Below, one piece after another: positions 1 to 6,517 of a stretch of 15,068 nt of DNA. The stretch comes from Pseudomonadota bacterium (GTDB lineage: Bacteria; Desulfobacterota; Anaeroferrophillalia; Anaeroferrophillales; Tharpellaceae): contig DAOWHJ010000117.1 of NCBI GenBank assembly GCA_030641485.1, positions 1-15,068 of the forward strand. Reading direction: 5' to 3'. The position numbers and the translations under genes were made by a program. How positions within the stretch are numbered: the first letter of the stretch is position 1; each line of letters opens with the position of its first letter. A model generated the notes under the pieces. That model did no database searches, had not been told where the DNA came from, and saw only the letters and a list, made by a program, of their open reading frames with translations.

Positions 1-242
1 AAAATTTTATATTGAAAATCAAGATTTCCATGCAGGAGATAAGTTGTGGTAAAATAACTGCTATTGGGCTTTTCAGCATGGGGATTATAAACTGTAATTG
101 ATGGAACAATAAACATTGTTCTCCGCCTGTCAAGAGGAACCCAGGTTCTGATGTTGATGCCGGGATTTCCTGTATCTCCCTTGTTAAAACGTATTAATTC
201 AGAAAATGACAGACCGACACCAATACGGTCTGGCTGAGCAAA
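1..242 (-). CDS. Outer-membrane beta-barrel-like protein, N-terminal part, partial at both ends
   Basis: An open frame with no stop runs on the minus strand from about position 242 to the window edge. It begins FAQPDRIGVGLSFSE, which resembles the residues just after a signal-peptide cleavage site (A-Q-P-D). It continues with alternating hydrophobic and polar residues, an F-N-K-G-D-T-G-N-P-G turn, and a W-V-P-L-D strand pattern typical of exported beta-barrel proteins. No start codon or signal peptide is present, because the sequence upstream in this frame is rubrerythrin DNA read in the wrong phase. I do not recognise a specific family. The call of exported beta-barrel rests on composition and strand pattern only. 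Either the gene lost its 5' end at a recombination junction near 243-246, or the junction is an assembly error. Confidence 0.5.
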
Positions 243-546
243 TGATGGTTGCCTCCATGTTACCCTCTTCTTCGGCCTTTTTAGCAAAAGAGGGGTACAT
301 TTCGGTGGTTTCATGGTGCTCACCGTTAATGGCTTCCTGCAGGTTGGCAACTGTATCGCCAAGACCATTTAGCATCTTGAAATGGTCTTTAGCATGGCGC
401 TCTTCATTGGCGGCACTCTCCTCAAAGATCTTGGCAATGTAGTGATAACCTTCCTTGCGGGCCGCTTTGGCAAAAAAAATGTACATATTCCGGGCCTGTG
501 ACTCTCCGGCAAAGGCCGCCTTCAGGTTCTCTATAGTTTTGCTCAT
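199..546 (-). pseudogene. rbr: Rubrerythrin, 3'-truncated (residues 1-101 genuine)
   Basis: Rubrerythrin is a non-haem di-iron peroxidase of anaerobes that reduces hydrogen peroxide in the cytoplasm. The frame begins MSKTIENLKAAFAGESQARN. It shows Glu15 in GESQAR and the iron ligand pair Glu48-x-x-His51 in EERH, followed by the MYPSFAKKAEEEGN helix. After about residue 101 (EATI) the sequence changes abruptly to unrelated residues and stops at 115. A full-length protein has roughly 165-195 residues, so the last helices with the second ExxH ligand set and the C-terminal rubredoxin (two CxxC) are missing. The start is well supported by an AGGAGGAG Shine-Dalgarno at 549-556. As written, the product should lack an intact di-iron site. 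The break coincides with the start of a different open frame at 1-242. Confidence 0.85.
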
Positions 547-725
547 GACTCCTCCTAGTTAGAACTTGCGGTTGTGGGCTTGATACCCTTTAACCTTAAA
601 CCTGTTTACTTCGATAGCAGTCGATCTGGGTAGGTGGCCTCGTAGCATGTAACCGGACAGTACTGAGCAATATCAGTTTAATTTGTTAATGGCAACCTTA
701 GTTTGGCTCATGCTGTCATAGCCGG

Positions 726-777
726 TCTGCATCTGGAAAAGAATTTTTCATCTGGAAAATTCTTTTCCAGATGCAGA
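726..777. repeat. Perfect inverted repeat, 22-bp arms with 8-nt loop
   Basis: The arms at 726-747 and 756-777 are exact reverse complements, separated by TCATCTGG (748-755). The core of each arm is CATCTGGAAAAG or its complement, and CATCTGGAAAA also occurs as a direct repeat beginning at 730 and again at 749. A run of T follows the first half on either strand, but no long T-tract follows the full hairpin. It could be a transcript-end structure, a dyad operator, or an enhancer-binding site roughly 160-210 bp upstream of the candidate sigma-54 promoter. Its function is not determined by sequence alone. Confidence 0.85.
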
Positions 778-934
778 TCTCTTTTCGCTGGTCTAAATAG
801 AACAATTTTATGCTTGATGATATATAGTTAAGGTTTTTCAATTATTATTTTATATCTCTTACCCTCTGTGTCTATTGGAAATGTAGCCAGGTGTTAGGGT
901 TTTTCTTGGCAAAGCTCGGTAGAATATCATTTTA

Positions 935-950
935 TGGTATGTTGTTTGCA
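935..950 (+). promoter_or_regulatory. Candidate sigma-54 (RpoN) promoter of the transporter operon
   Basis: TGGTATG-TTGT-TTGCA places GG at 936-937 and GC at 948-949 with exactly 10 bases between them, which is the defining -24/-12 spacing. It matches the TGGCACG-N4-TTGCW consensus except for T in place of C at two positions. Transcription would begin near 961, leaving a leader of about 50 nt before the ATG at 1013. Sigma-54 promoters need an activator ATPase, and none is encoded in this window. Confidence 0.45.
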
Positions 951-1012
951 CTGTGTGAGTTGGAATTGTATGAAGGCTGGATAACTTTATAGTCGATGTT
1001 GGAGGTGTTAAG

Positions 1013-2281
1013 ATGAGAGTTGGGAGAAGTTTTATTTGGTTATTAGTTGCATTGTTGGTTGTTTGTACAGCCGGTATTGCCGGTGCTAGCGCGACCGGAA
1101 AACCGATTGTCTTGGGAGCTCCGTTGTCAACGGCTTTTCTTTATGGCTGGGATGCGGAAAGAGGCATCAAGCTGGCGGTTGAAGAGATTAATCAGGCTGG
1201 CGGAGTTACTTTTAATGGAGCCAGTCATCCTTTTAAGGTTGAGGTGATTGATACCCGGTCGCTTGAACCCGGGGTTCCAGTGAGTGAGGCCCTGCTTGGG
1301 GTTGAAAAACTTATTCTTGAGAAAAAAGCTGATTTTATTGTCGGTGGGCCGGTCCGTTCAGAAGCCGCAATGGCAGTTATGGATCTTCTAAGTAAGTATA
1401 AAAAGGTCTCAATTGTTACAACTGGTGTTTTAAGTCCGGGTTACCACAAGCGGATTGCCGCCAATTACGATAAATTTAAGTACTGTTTTCGCAACTCTTC
1501 TGAGATTATCACGATCGGTAAAGATATGATCAAGGTTTTTAATCAATTAAACAGCGAGCACGGTCTTAAAAAAGCTTTTATTATGGTTCAAGACGTCGCC
1601 CATGCCCGTAAAGCTGGTGGGTTTATCGCCAAACTGCTCAAGGGGACTGGCAAATGGGAAGTTCTGGGTCAGGAGATCTATCCGACCGGCTCTACCGATT
1701 TTTCCATGGGTCTTTTGAAAGCCCGCCGAATGAAAGCTGAAGTTCTGTTTATCTGGATGGATATGCCGGAGTCAGCAATTCTGCTTAAACAGTGGAAGAA
1801 TATGAAGATGAAATGTGTGCCGATGGGTTTTATGTCAGCAGCGGAACAACCTAATTTCTGGGATGCAACCAAGGGTAATTGTGAATATACGATCGTTGAT
1901 GCCGTTAACGGTGGTAATGTGCCCTCAACAATGACCCCATGGACCATGAAGTTTGTCGACAATTACAAGAAGAAATGGGGTTTGGAGCCTGAAGGTTATG
2001 GTACATCATCCAGTTATATGGCTGTTTACCAACTTAAAGAGGCCATTGAAGCCGCTGGCAGTCTTGACGCTGATGCGGTGATTAAGGCTCTTGAAGCGCA
2101 GGATTTGATGGGGGTTTACGGGCGCATGAAATTTGCCAAAAACCATCAGATTATTCCTTCTGACGACCCCGAAAAAGGTGCCACCGGTTGTATGTTTCAG
2201 TGGCAGGATGGCAAACGCGTGCAATTCTTTCCTAAAGCCGGGGCCACTGGGAGTATTATCCTGCCGCCCTGGATGAAATAG
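1013..2281 (+). CDS. ABC transporter periplasmic substrate-binding protein (LivK / Peripla_BP_6 type)
   Basis: This 422-residue protein would capture the substrate in the periplasm and deliver it to the LivHM permease. Residues 1-27 form a Sec signal peptide: basic MRVGR, a hydrophobic core LLVALLVVC, and a likely cleavage after GASA. Cys18 is not in a good lipobox, so the protein is probably soluble. The mature start (KPIVLGAPLS..., then GIKLAVEEINQAGGV) is typical of the type I binding fold of the hydrophobic amino acid transporter family. Members of this family bind leucine, amides, aromatic acids and other carboxylates, so specificity cannot be assigned. GGAGGTG at 1001-1007, five bases before the ATG, fixes the start. 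It is the first gene of the operon, and the gap to the next gene contains a hairpin that could allow separate expression. Confidence 0.93.
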   Translation: MRVGRSFIWLLVALLVVCTAGIAGASATGKPIVLGAPLSTAFLYGWDAERGIKLAVEEINQAGGVTFNGASHPFKVEVIDTRSLEPGVPVSEALLGVEKLILEKKADFIVGGPVRSEAAMAVMDLLSKYKKVSIVTTGVLSPGYHKRIAANYDKFKYCFRNSSEIITIGKDMIKVFNQLNSEHGLKKAFIMVQDVAHARKAGGFIAKLLKGTGKWEVLGQEIYPTGSTDFSMGLLKARRMKAEVLFIWMDMPESAILLKQWKNMKMKCVPMGFMSAAEQPNFWDATKGNCEYTIVDAVNGGNVPSTMTPWTMKFVDNYKKKWGLEPEGYGTSSSYMAVYQLKEAIEAAGSLDADAVIKALEAQDLMGVYGRMKFAKNHQIIPSDDPEKGATGCMFQWQDGKRVQFFPKAGATGSIILPPWMK

Positions 2282-2292
2282 ATGGGAAAAAT

Positions 2293-2334
2293 GTTCGGCT
2301 TTTCGTCGTAAAGCTATGACAAATAGCGCCGAAC
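2293..2334 (+). repeat. Imperfect hairpin between binding-protein and nitroreductase genes
   Basis: GTTCGGC (2293-2299) pairs with GCCGAAC (2328-2334). Nested directly inside, GCTAT (2313-2317) pairs with ATAGC (2323-2327) around GACAA. The two right arms are contiguous, giving a 12-bp stem with a 13-nt bulge on the left strand. It has no T-tract, so it is more likely an mRNA-stabilising or processing structure than a terminator. Its place downstream of the first, usually most abundant, product fits that idea, which is an inference. Confidence 0.5.
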
Positions 2335-2400
2335 GTCGCTTCCCCGTGCGCGGCAGTTTGAAACTAAAGTCGAATGTTTACATAGATGGAGTTAAAGGTT

Positions 2401-2994
2401 ATGGAATTTGCTGATCTGTTTTCCCTGCTTGAGGCACGTAAAAGTTGTCGTTCGTTTCAGTCGGAAGTGCCTCTTAAGTCGGAAGAGATTAAAATGATAA
2501 TTAAGGCTGGCCAGCAGGCACCTAATCCGCTTAACCAGCAGCCCTGGTCATTTGTCGTTATTACTGCCGATGAGACCAAGAAAAAGTTGCGTCAGGCTGG
2601 TGAAAAGGCCAAACAGACGGTGCTTGACAAAGGCGGCCCCGGCTGGGTCGGGGGGTTCAGTGTTGACTTTATGGAGGAAGCTCCGCTGGTTATCGCGGTT
2701 CTGGTTGATCCTCGTAAAGGAGGTCTCGGGGATTATTTTAACCAGCCGGTCGGCAGTATTCAGGCCGGGTCGGCCTGTCTCCAGAATATGATGTTGGCGG
2801 CCACGACCTTGGGTTTTGGTACTCTCTGGTTCACTTTTTTTGATCCGGCTGAGGTGCGGCCGATTTTGGCGGTGCCCGATAATTTAGAAGTTGCCGGTTT
2901 GCTCTATGTTGGCAAAGCGGCCGGTGAAGTGCCGTCTAGTCGCCGCCGCGAGTCGATAATTTACGCTGATAGTTTCGGCGTTGATTTTTATTGA
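2401..2994 (+). CDS. Nitroreductase-family flavoprotein
   Basis: The predicted product has 197 residues and is a small FMN-dependent oxidoreductase. Near the N-terminus ARKSCRSFQ corresponds to the RRSxRxF phosphate-binding element of the nitroreductase fold. APNPLNQQPWSFVV matches the conserved APSxxNxQPWxFVV segment, and GSIQAGSACLQNMMLAATTLGFGTLW covers the dimer and flavin-site helix. The family includes nitro- and quinone reductases, enoate-type reductases and dehalogenases, so the substrate is open. I prefer the ATG at 2401 because GGAG (2389-2392) lies at good distance from it, while the in-frame ATG at 2386 has no Shine-Dalgarno. A flavoprotein between the binding protein and the permeases is unusual for a Liv-type operon and suggests it acts on the imported compound. 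Confidence 0.88.
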   Translation: MEFADLFSLLEARKSCRSFQSEVPLKSEEIKMIIKAGQQAPNPLNQQPWSFVVITADETKKKLRQAGEKAKQTVLDKGGPGWVGGFSVDFMEEAPLVIAVLVDPRKGGLGDYFNQPVGSIQAGSACLQNMMLAATTLGFGTLWFTFFDPAEVRPILAVPDNLEVAGLLYVGKAAGEVPSSRRRESIIYADSFGVDFY

Positions 2995-3016
2995 TTTTGT
3001 TCACTCTATCTCGATC

Positions 3017-3063
3017 GGGGTCATTGCTGGTACAAGGTGCGTCAGCACCCCAGCTTTGACCCC
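3017..3063 (+). repeat. Long interrupted hairpin upstream of livH
   Basis: Three nested stems can be read: GGGGTCA (3017-3023) with TGACCCC (3057-3063), GCTGG (3026-3030) with CCAGC (3050-3054), and GGTGC (3036-3040) with GCACC (3045-3049) around a GTCA loop. Together they form a 17-bp interrupted stem in the 127-bp gap between the nitroreductase stop and the proposed livH start. There is no T-tract. It may be an RNA stability or attenuation element, or a dispersed intergenic repeat. It also argues that this stretch is non-coding and that livH starts downstream of it. Confidence 0.6.
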
Positions 3064-3121
3064 ATTCATGGGAGCAAAGCAAAGTTCGTCGTTATTAGCT
3101 ATAACTTTATGGTGGGTACTA

Positions 3122-3988
3122 GTGGAAATTTTAATTTACGGAACCGTCAATAGCTTTAAACTGATCCTCATCGCTTTTGGCTTTACACTGGTTTACGGCG
3201 TCAGTCGCTTACCCAATTTTGCCCATGGCGCCATATTTGTCTTTACCGGGTTTGTCGCCTGGATCATGATGCATAAACTCAATTTGCCTTTTATCCCGGC
3301 GGCGTTGCTCTCTTTAGTTAGTGCCGCCTTGGTCGGGGTTCTCATCTACCAGGTCATTTTGAAGCGTATTCGGGGCATGAACATGAACGAGATTATTGCC
3401 ACCTATGCTATCGGTGTGGCGATGATCGAAACCTTTCGTTGGCTTGGTTTTAAAGGAACCACTTTTACCTTGCCGGTGCTTTTTGAAGGGATGGTTTTTA
3501 TCGGTGATGTACCGGTCGATTACCAGCGTTTGATGGTGGTGGCGGTCGGTCTGGTAATGTTGGTGGCGGTTTGGGTTTTTACCAAATTCACGAAAACCGG
3601 TCTCGCCTTGCGCGGGATTGCCCAGGATGAGCGGGCGGCGATGATGCTCGGCATTGATTCTGATATGACCGCGACTTTGGCAATGGCCTTAGGTTCGGCT
3701 ATGTCTGGGCTCGCAGCCTTGATGCTTTTCCCGCTCGGGAGTATTGTCGTCGAGGCGGGCTACAATACCCTGATTTTTGCCCTAGCGGTCTGTATGGTCG
3801 GTGGTATCGGGAGTTGGGGGGGGACTGTTCTCGCCGCTTTTGTTTTAGGTTTTCTCCAGGTCATTACGGTTTCTTATCTGGCCACCCATTTTCAGATGGT
3901 GGTTACCTTAGGCGCCATCATTGCGACCTTGATTATAAAACCGTCGGGTTTTTTCGGTAAACATAAAGAGCTAGAAGAGAGAGTCTAA
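3122..3988 (+). CDS. livH: Branched-chain-type ABC transporter permease, LivH family
   Basis: This is an inner-membrane permease of the hydrophobic amino acid transporter family and should pair with the LivM protein next to it. The frame is open from 2981, but its first 47 residues have no family resemblance and contain the intergenic hairpin. The family begins with a short polar stretch and then a helix ending in an NFAHG motif, which is seen here as VYGVSRLPNFAHGAIF. I therefore propose the GTG at 3122 (giving MEILIYGTVNSFK, 288 residues), which has GGTGGG at 3111-3116 just upstream. Several hydrophobic helices follow. The cytoplasmic coupling loop reads TGLALRGIAQDERAAMMLGID, which is the expected position for contact with the ATPases. 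The C-terminus is close to livM, with a three-base gap. The start site is the only uncertain point. Confidence 0.9.
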   Translation: MEILIYGTVNSFKLILIAFGFTLVYGVSRLPNFAHGAIFVFTGFVAWIMMHKLNLPFIPAALLSLVSAALVGVLIYQVILKRIRGMNMNEIIATYAIGVAMIETFRWLGFKGTTFTLPVLFEGMVFIGDVPVDYQRLMVVAVGLVMLVAVWVFTKFTKTGLALRGIAQDERAAMMLGIDSDMTATLAMALGSAMSGLAALMLFPLGSIVVEAGYNTLIFALAVCMVGGIGSWGGTVLAAFVLGFLQVITVSYLATHFQMVVTLGAIIATLIIKPSGFFGKHKELEERV

Positions 3989-3991
3989 GAA

Positions 3992-5005
3992 ATGAAAACA
4001 GGAATGCGTAAAGAGAGGATTGATCGTGGGATTAAGGTTCGTTCCGACGGCATTTATGCTTTGTCATCATGGCGAGAGATGTCATACCTTATGGCTCCGC
4101 GGGCGTTGCTGGTCGGGGGTCTGCTTCTAGCCCCTTTAATCCTCCATTTTTTCCCCTATTGGCAAAAGGTGCTTTTGATTGTCTGTATCTATGCTCTTTT
4201 ATCAATGGCCTTTGATTTTCTTGCCAACTATGTCGGTTTGGTTTGTCTCGGGGGCTCGTTCTTTGTTGGTGTTGGTGGTTATGGGGCCGCCCTGTTGAAT
4301 AAATATCTGCACTTTTCCCCATTTCTTTCGATCCCGGTGGCGGCGTTGGGTGGGGCCGCTTTCTGTACCTTTCTGTTGCTCCCTTGTCTGCCTCTGCGTG
4401 GGGTCTATTTTGCCATCATTACCTTGATGTACCCGTTAATGATGACCCGGATTATCGAGGCTTTTGAACTTTTTGGCGGTACCAACGGGATGATGGATAT
4501 TGCCGGTTTTGCCAATCCCTGGGCCGAACAGTATTTCCTGATTATCTCAACGTTAGTTTTTCTCTTTGCTTTGCGTCGTTTGGCAGTTGAAGATATCGGC
4601 CTGGTGATCCGAGGCATCAAGGATAACGACCAATCGGTCAGGGCTTCAGGCATCAATATAACGGTTGTCAAAGCTCAGGCCCTGTTTTGTGCTGCTTTCT
4701 TAGGCTGTTTTGCCGGAGCTTATCTGGCGCATATGTATATGTGGGCCGGACTCTCCATGTTTGCGCTCGATTTTTCGATTATCCCGATTGCCGCGACCGT
4801 GGTCGGCGGCGGCGGATGCTTGCTTGGAGCTGTGGTCGGGGCGATTCTTCTGGTGCCGCTCTCCGAAGCCTTGCGTGCTTTCGGGCCTTTGCGGATAGTC
4901 TCTTATTCATTGATATTGACAGTTGTGATTGTCATCAAGGGCGAGGGATTACTCAATTATTTGTCCCGTAAGTATGATCAGTTTGAGCGCTGGGTAGAGA
5001 TATAA
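3992..5005 (+). CDS. livM: Branched-chain-type ABC transporter permease, LivM family
   Basis: This 337-residue inner-membrane protein is the second half of the transport channel. A basic N-terminal extension of about 35 residues precedes the first helix (ALLVGGLLLAPLILHFF). The characteristic SMAFDFLANYVGLVCLGGSF segment matches the LivM signature in which a helix leads into a G-x-x-S/G-loop. The coupling loop is AVEDIGLVIRGIKDNDQSVRASGIN, and the later helices include IPIAATVVGGGGCLLGAVVGA. It follows livH after three bases and its TAA shares an A with the livG ATG, so translation is probably coupled. Residues 1-30 could be an over-called extension, but no better start with a Shine-Dalgarno is visible. 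Confidence 0.92.
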   Translation: MKTGMRKERIDRGIKVRSDGIYALSSWREMSYLMAPRALLVGGLLLAPLILHFFPYWQKVLLIVCIYALLSMAFDFLANYVGLVCLGGSFFVGVGGYGAALLNKYLHFSPFLSIPVAALGGAAFCTFLLLPCLPLRGVYFAIITLMYPLMMTRIIEAFELFGGTNGMMDIAGFANPWAEQYFLIISTLVFLFALRRLAVEDIGLVIRGIKDNDQSVRASGINITVVKAQALFCAAFLGCFAGAYLAHMYMWAGLSMFALDFSIIPIAATVVGGGGCLLGAVVGAILLVPLSEALRAFGPLRIVSYSLILTVVIVIKGEGLLNYLSRKYDQFERWVEI

Positions 5006-5766
5006 TGGCAATGTTAACGGTTAAGCAACTGAGTAAAAATTTTGGTGGGGTTACGGCCTTAAATGATATCAACTTTTCGATTAACAAAGGGGAGATATTA
5101 GGGGTTATCGGGCCTAATGGCTCAGGTAAAACCACGCTCATAAATTGTATCACCGGGTTTATCAAAGCTTCAGCCGGTGAGATTATTTTCAATGGTCGTA
5201 ATATTAAGGGTATGCAACCGTATAAGATTGTTAACTTGGGGATCTGTCGCACGTTTCAGATCATGCGCCCCTACAGTAGTATGCCCGCCTATAAAAATCT
5301 TATTATTCCCCTATATGGACCTCGGGCGCGTAAGACTGGAGGTTGGCGGGGCGGTGGTCGCCATGGTGATCGCAATATTATTGCTCTTGATCTTTTGGAG
5401 GAGGTCGGTTTCGAACGTGAATCAAAGGTTCCTTACAAGCTTGCTGGAACCTTGCCGACCGGCTATTTGAAACGTCTGGAGTTGGCTCGTTGCTTGGCTC
5501 TTAACCCAGATCTATTGATCTGTGATGAGGTTTTTTCAGGCTTAAGTATGAGTGAGATTGCTTCGATGGTGCCTCTGATTGAAAAGCTCAATAAGTCTGG
5601 AGTGACGATTATTATGATTGAACATCGATTGAAAGAGCTCTTCAAGGTTGCCAAACGGATTATGGCGATCAGTTATGGCGATAAAATTATCGAAGGTTCA
5701 CCGACTGAGGTTATGGCTAATGAGAAGGTAAAAGAAGCCTATCTTGGTTCAGAAGGGGGAGTTTAA
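5005..5766 (+). CDS. livG: ABC transporter ATP-binding protein, LivG family
   Basis: This 253-residue cytoplasmic ATPase powers the LivHM channel. It shows Walker A GPNGSGKTT (residues 36-44), Q-loop Gln85 in RTFQIMRPY, Walker B LLICDE (170-175) and the H-loop His207 in MIEHRL. The ABC signature reads LPTGY (150-154) instead of LSGGQ or the usual LivG LSYGQ, and Walker B is followed by Val rather than Pro. From memory, related importers of this family have a clade with LPxG and DEVxxGL variants, so this need not mean loss of activity. The C-terminus (IIEGSPTEVMANEKVKEAYLG) is a standard LivG ending. The ATG overlaps the livM stop codon by one base. Confidence 0.93.
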   Translation: MAMLTVKQLSKNFGGVTALNDINFSINKGEILGVIGPNGSGKTTLINCITGFIKASAGEIIFNGRNIKGMQPYKIVNLGICRTFQIMRPYSSMPAYKNLIIPLYGPRARKTGGWRGGGRHGDRNIIALDLLEEVGFERESKVPYKLAGTLPTGYLKRLELARCLALNPDLLICDEVFSGLSMSEIASMVPLIEKLNKSGVTIIMIEHRLKELFKVAKRIMAISYGDKIIEGSPTEVMANEKVKEAYLGSEGGV

Positions 5767-5767
5767 G

Positions 5768-6514
5768 ATGCTGGTCGCCGAAGGTTTGATGGTTTTCTAT
5801 GAAAACATGTTGGCCTTAAACAATATTTCTATAAAGTGTGGAGAAAATCAGATTATCGGGGTTTTCGGGGCCAATAGTGCCGGGAAATCTACCTTGATGT
5901 ATACTCTCTCGGGGATTATTCTTGATCAGATGAAGAAGGAGAAGATGCGGGGTGGTGAGCAGATAACTGTAATGGGTGAGATCTCTTTGTTCGATCAGGA
6001 CATAAGTTCACTTAAACCCCACCTGCGGGCGCGCAGGGGGATAGTGCTCTGTCCTGAAAGGCGCAGACTGTTCCCTGAAAGCAGTGTTCTCGAAAATCTT
6101 AAGATTGGGGCCTATATGGCGACTAAAAAAGAAGCCAAAGAGACTTTGGATTATGTTTTGGAGATCTTTTCTCCCTTAAAAAAACTTCTCCATCGTTCGG
6201 CCGGTTTTTTGAGTGGCGGAGAGCAACAGATGGCCGCCATCGGTCGGGCCTTGATGGCTCAACCGAAACTGCTTTTACTCGATGAACCGCTGCTGGGTTT
6301 AAGCCCGGCCTACCAACAAGTGGTCATGGAATCGGTCAAACGGATTCGGGAGATGAAAAAAATTTCCATTATAATAACCGAGCAGTTTGCGCGGCCGGTT
6401 ATTCCGATTGTTGACTACGCCTATATTATGGAGAACGGGTCCCGGGTTATGTCGGGCTCGGGTCAGGAATTGCTCGATAATCCTGATGTTAAAGCGGCTT
6501 ATTTCGGGGTGTGA
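5768..6514 (+). CDS. livF: ABC transporter ATP-binding protein, LivF family
   Basis: This is the second ATPase of the importer, 248 residues from the ATG at 5768. That start follows a GGGGGAG Shine-Dalgarno at the end of livG. The upstream in-frame ATG at 5744 would lie inside livG and adds residues without family resemblance. Walker A is GANSAGKST (34-42), the signature is a canonical LSGGE (148-152), and Walker B is LLLLDEP (168-174). The switch position carries Gln206 (TEQFA), as LivF proteins normally do in place of His. The segment DQMKKEKMRGGEQITVMGE (53-71) is a little longer than in typical LivF. Together with the degenerate LivG signature, this suggests an asymmetric pair in which the LivF signature is the consensus one. 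Confidence 0.93.
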   Translation: MLVAEGLMVFYENMLALNNISIKCGENQIIGVFGANSAGKSTLMYTLSGIILDQMKKEKMRGGEQITVMGEISLFDQDISSLKPHLRARRGIVLCPERRRLFPESSVLENLKIGAYMATKKEAKETLDYVLEIFSPLKKLLHRSAGFLSGGEQQMAAIGRALMAQPKLLLLDEPLLGLSPAYQQVVMESVKRIREMKKISIIITEQFARPVIPIVDYAYIMENGSRVMSGSGQELLDNPDVKAAYFGV

Positions 6515-6517
6515 GCA

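Larger units (their letters stand above)
547..1012. other. Gene-free divergent promoter region
   Basis: This 466-bp stretch lies between the divergent rubrerythrin (minus) and transporter operon (plus). I see no supported coding frame. It holds the rubrerythrin ribosome-binding site at the left end, a perfect 22-bp inverted repeat in the middle and a sigma-54-like promoter near the right end, each listed separately. The part from about 781 to 900 is AT-rich and otherwise featureless. Confidence 0.7.

Noticed and set aside
206..442. Plus-strand frame opposite rubrerythrin
   Set aside because: It is antisense to unmistakable rubrerythrin sequence and has no protein-like features of its own.
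726..777. End of an insertion sequence
   Set aside because: No transposase, no target duplication and both arms are adjacent; a hairpin or dyad operator is a simpler reading.
1678..1962. Minus-strand frame within the binding-protein gene
   Set aside because: No domain or Shine-Dalgarno; the plus strand carries a clear full-length gene.
2981..3121. N-terminal extension of LivH from ATG 2981
   Set aside because: No family resemblance, overlap with the nitroreductase 3' end, and a hairpin within it; GTG 3122 gives a normal LivH.
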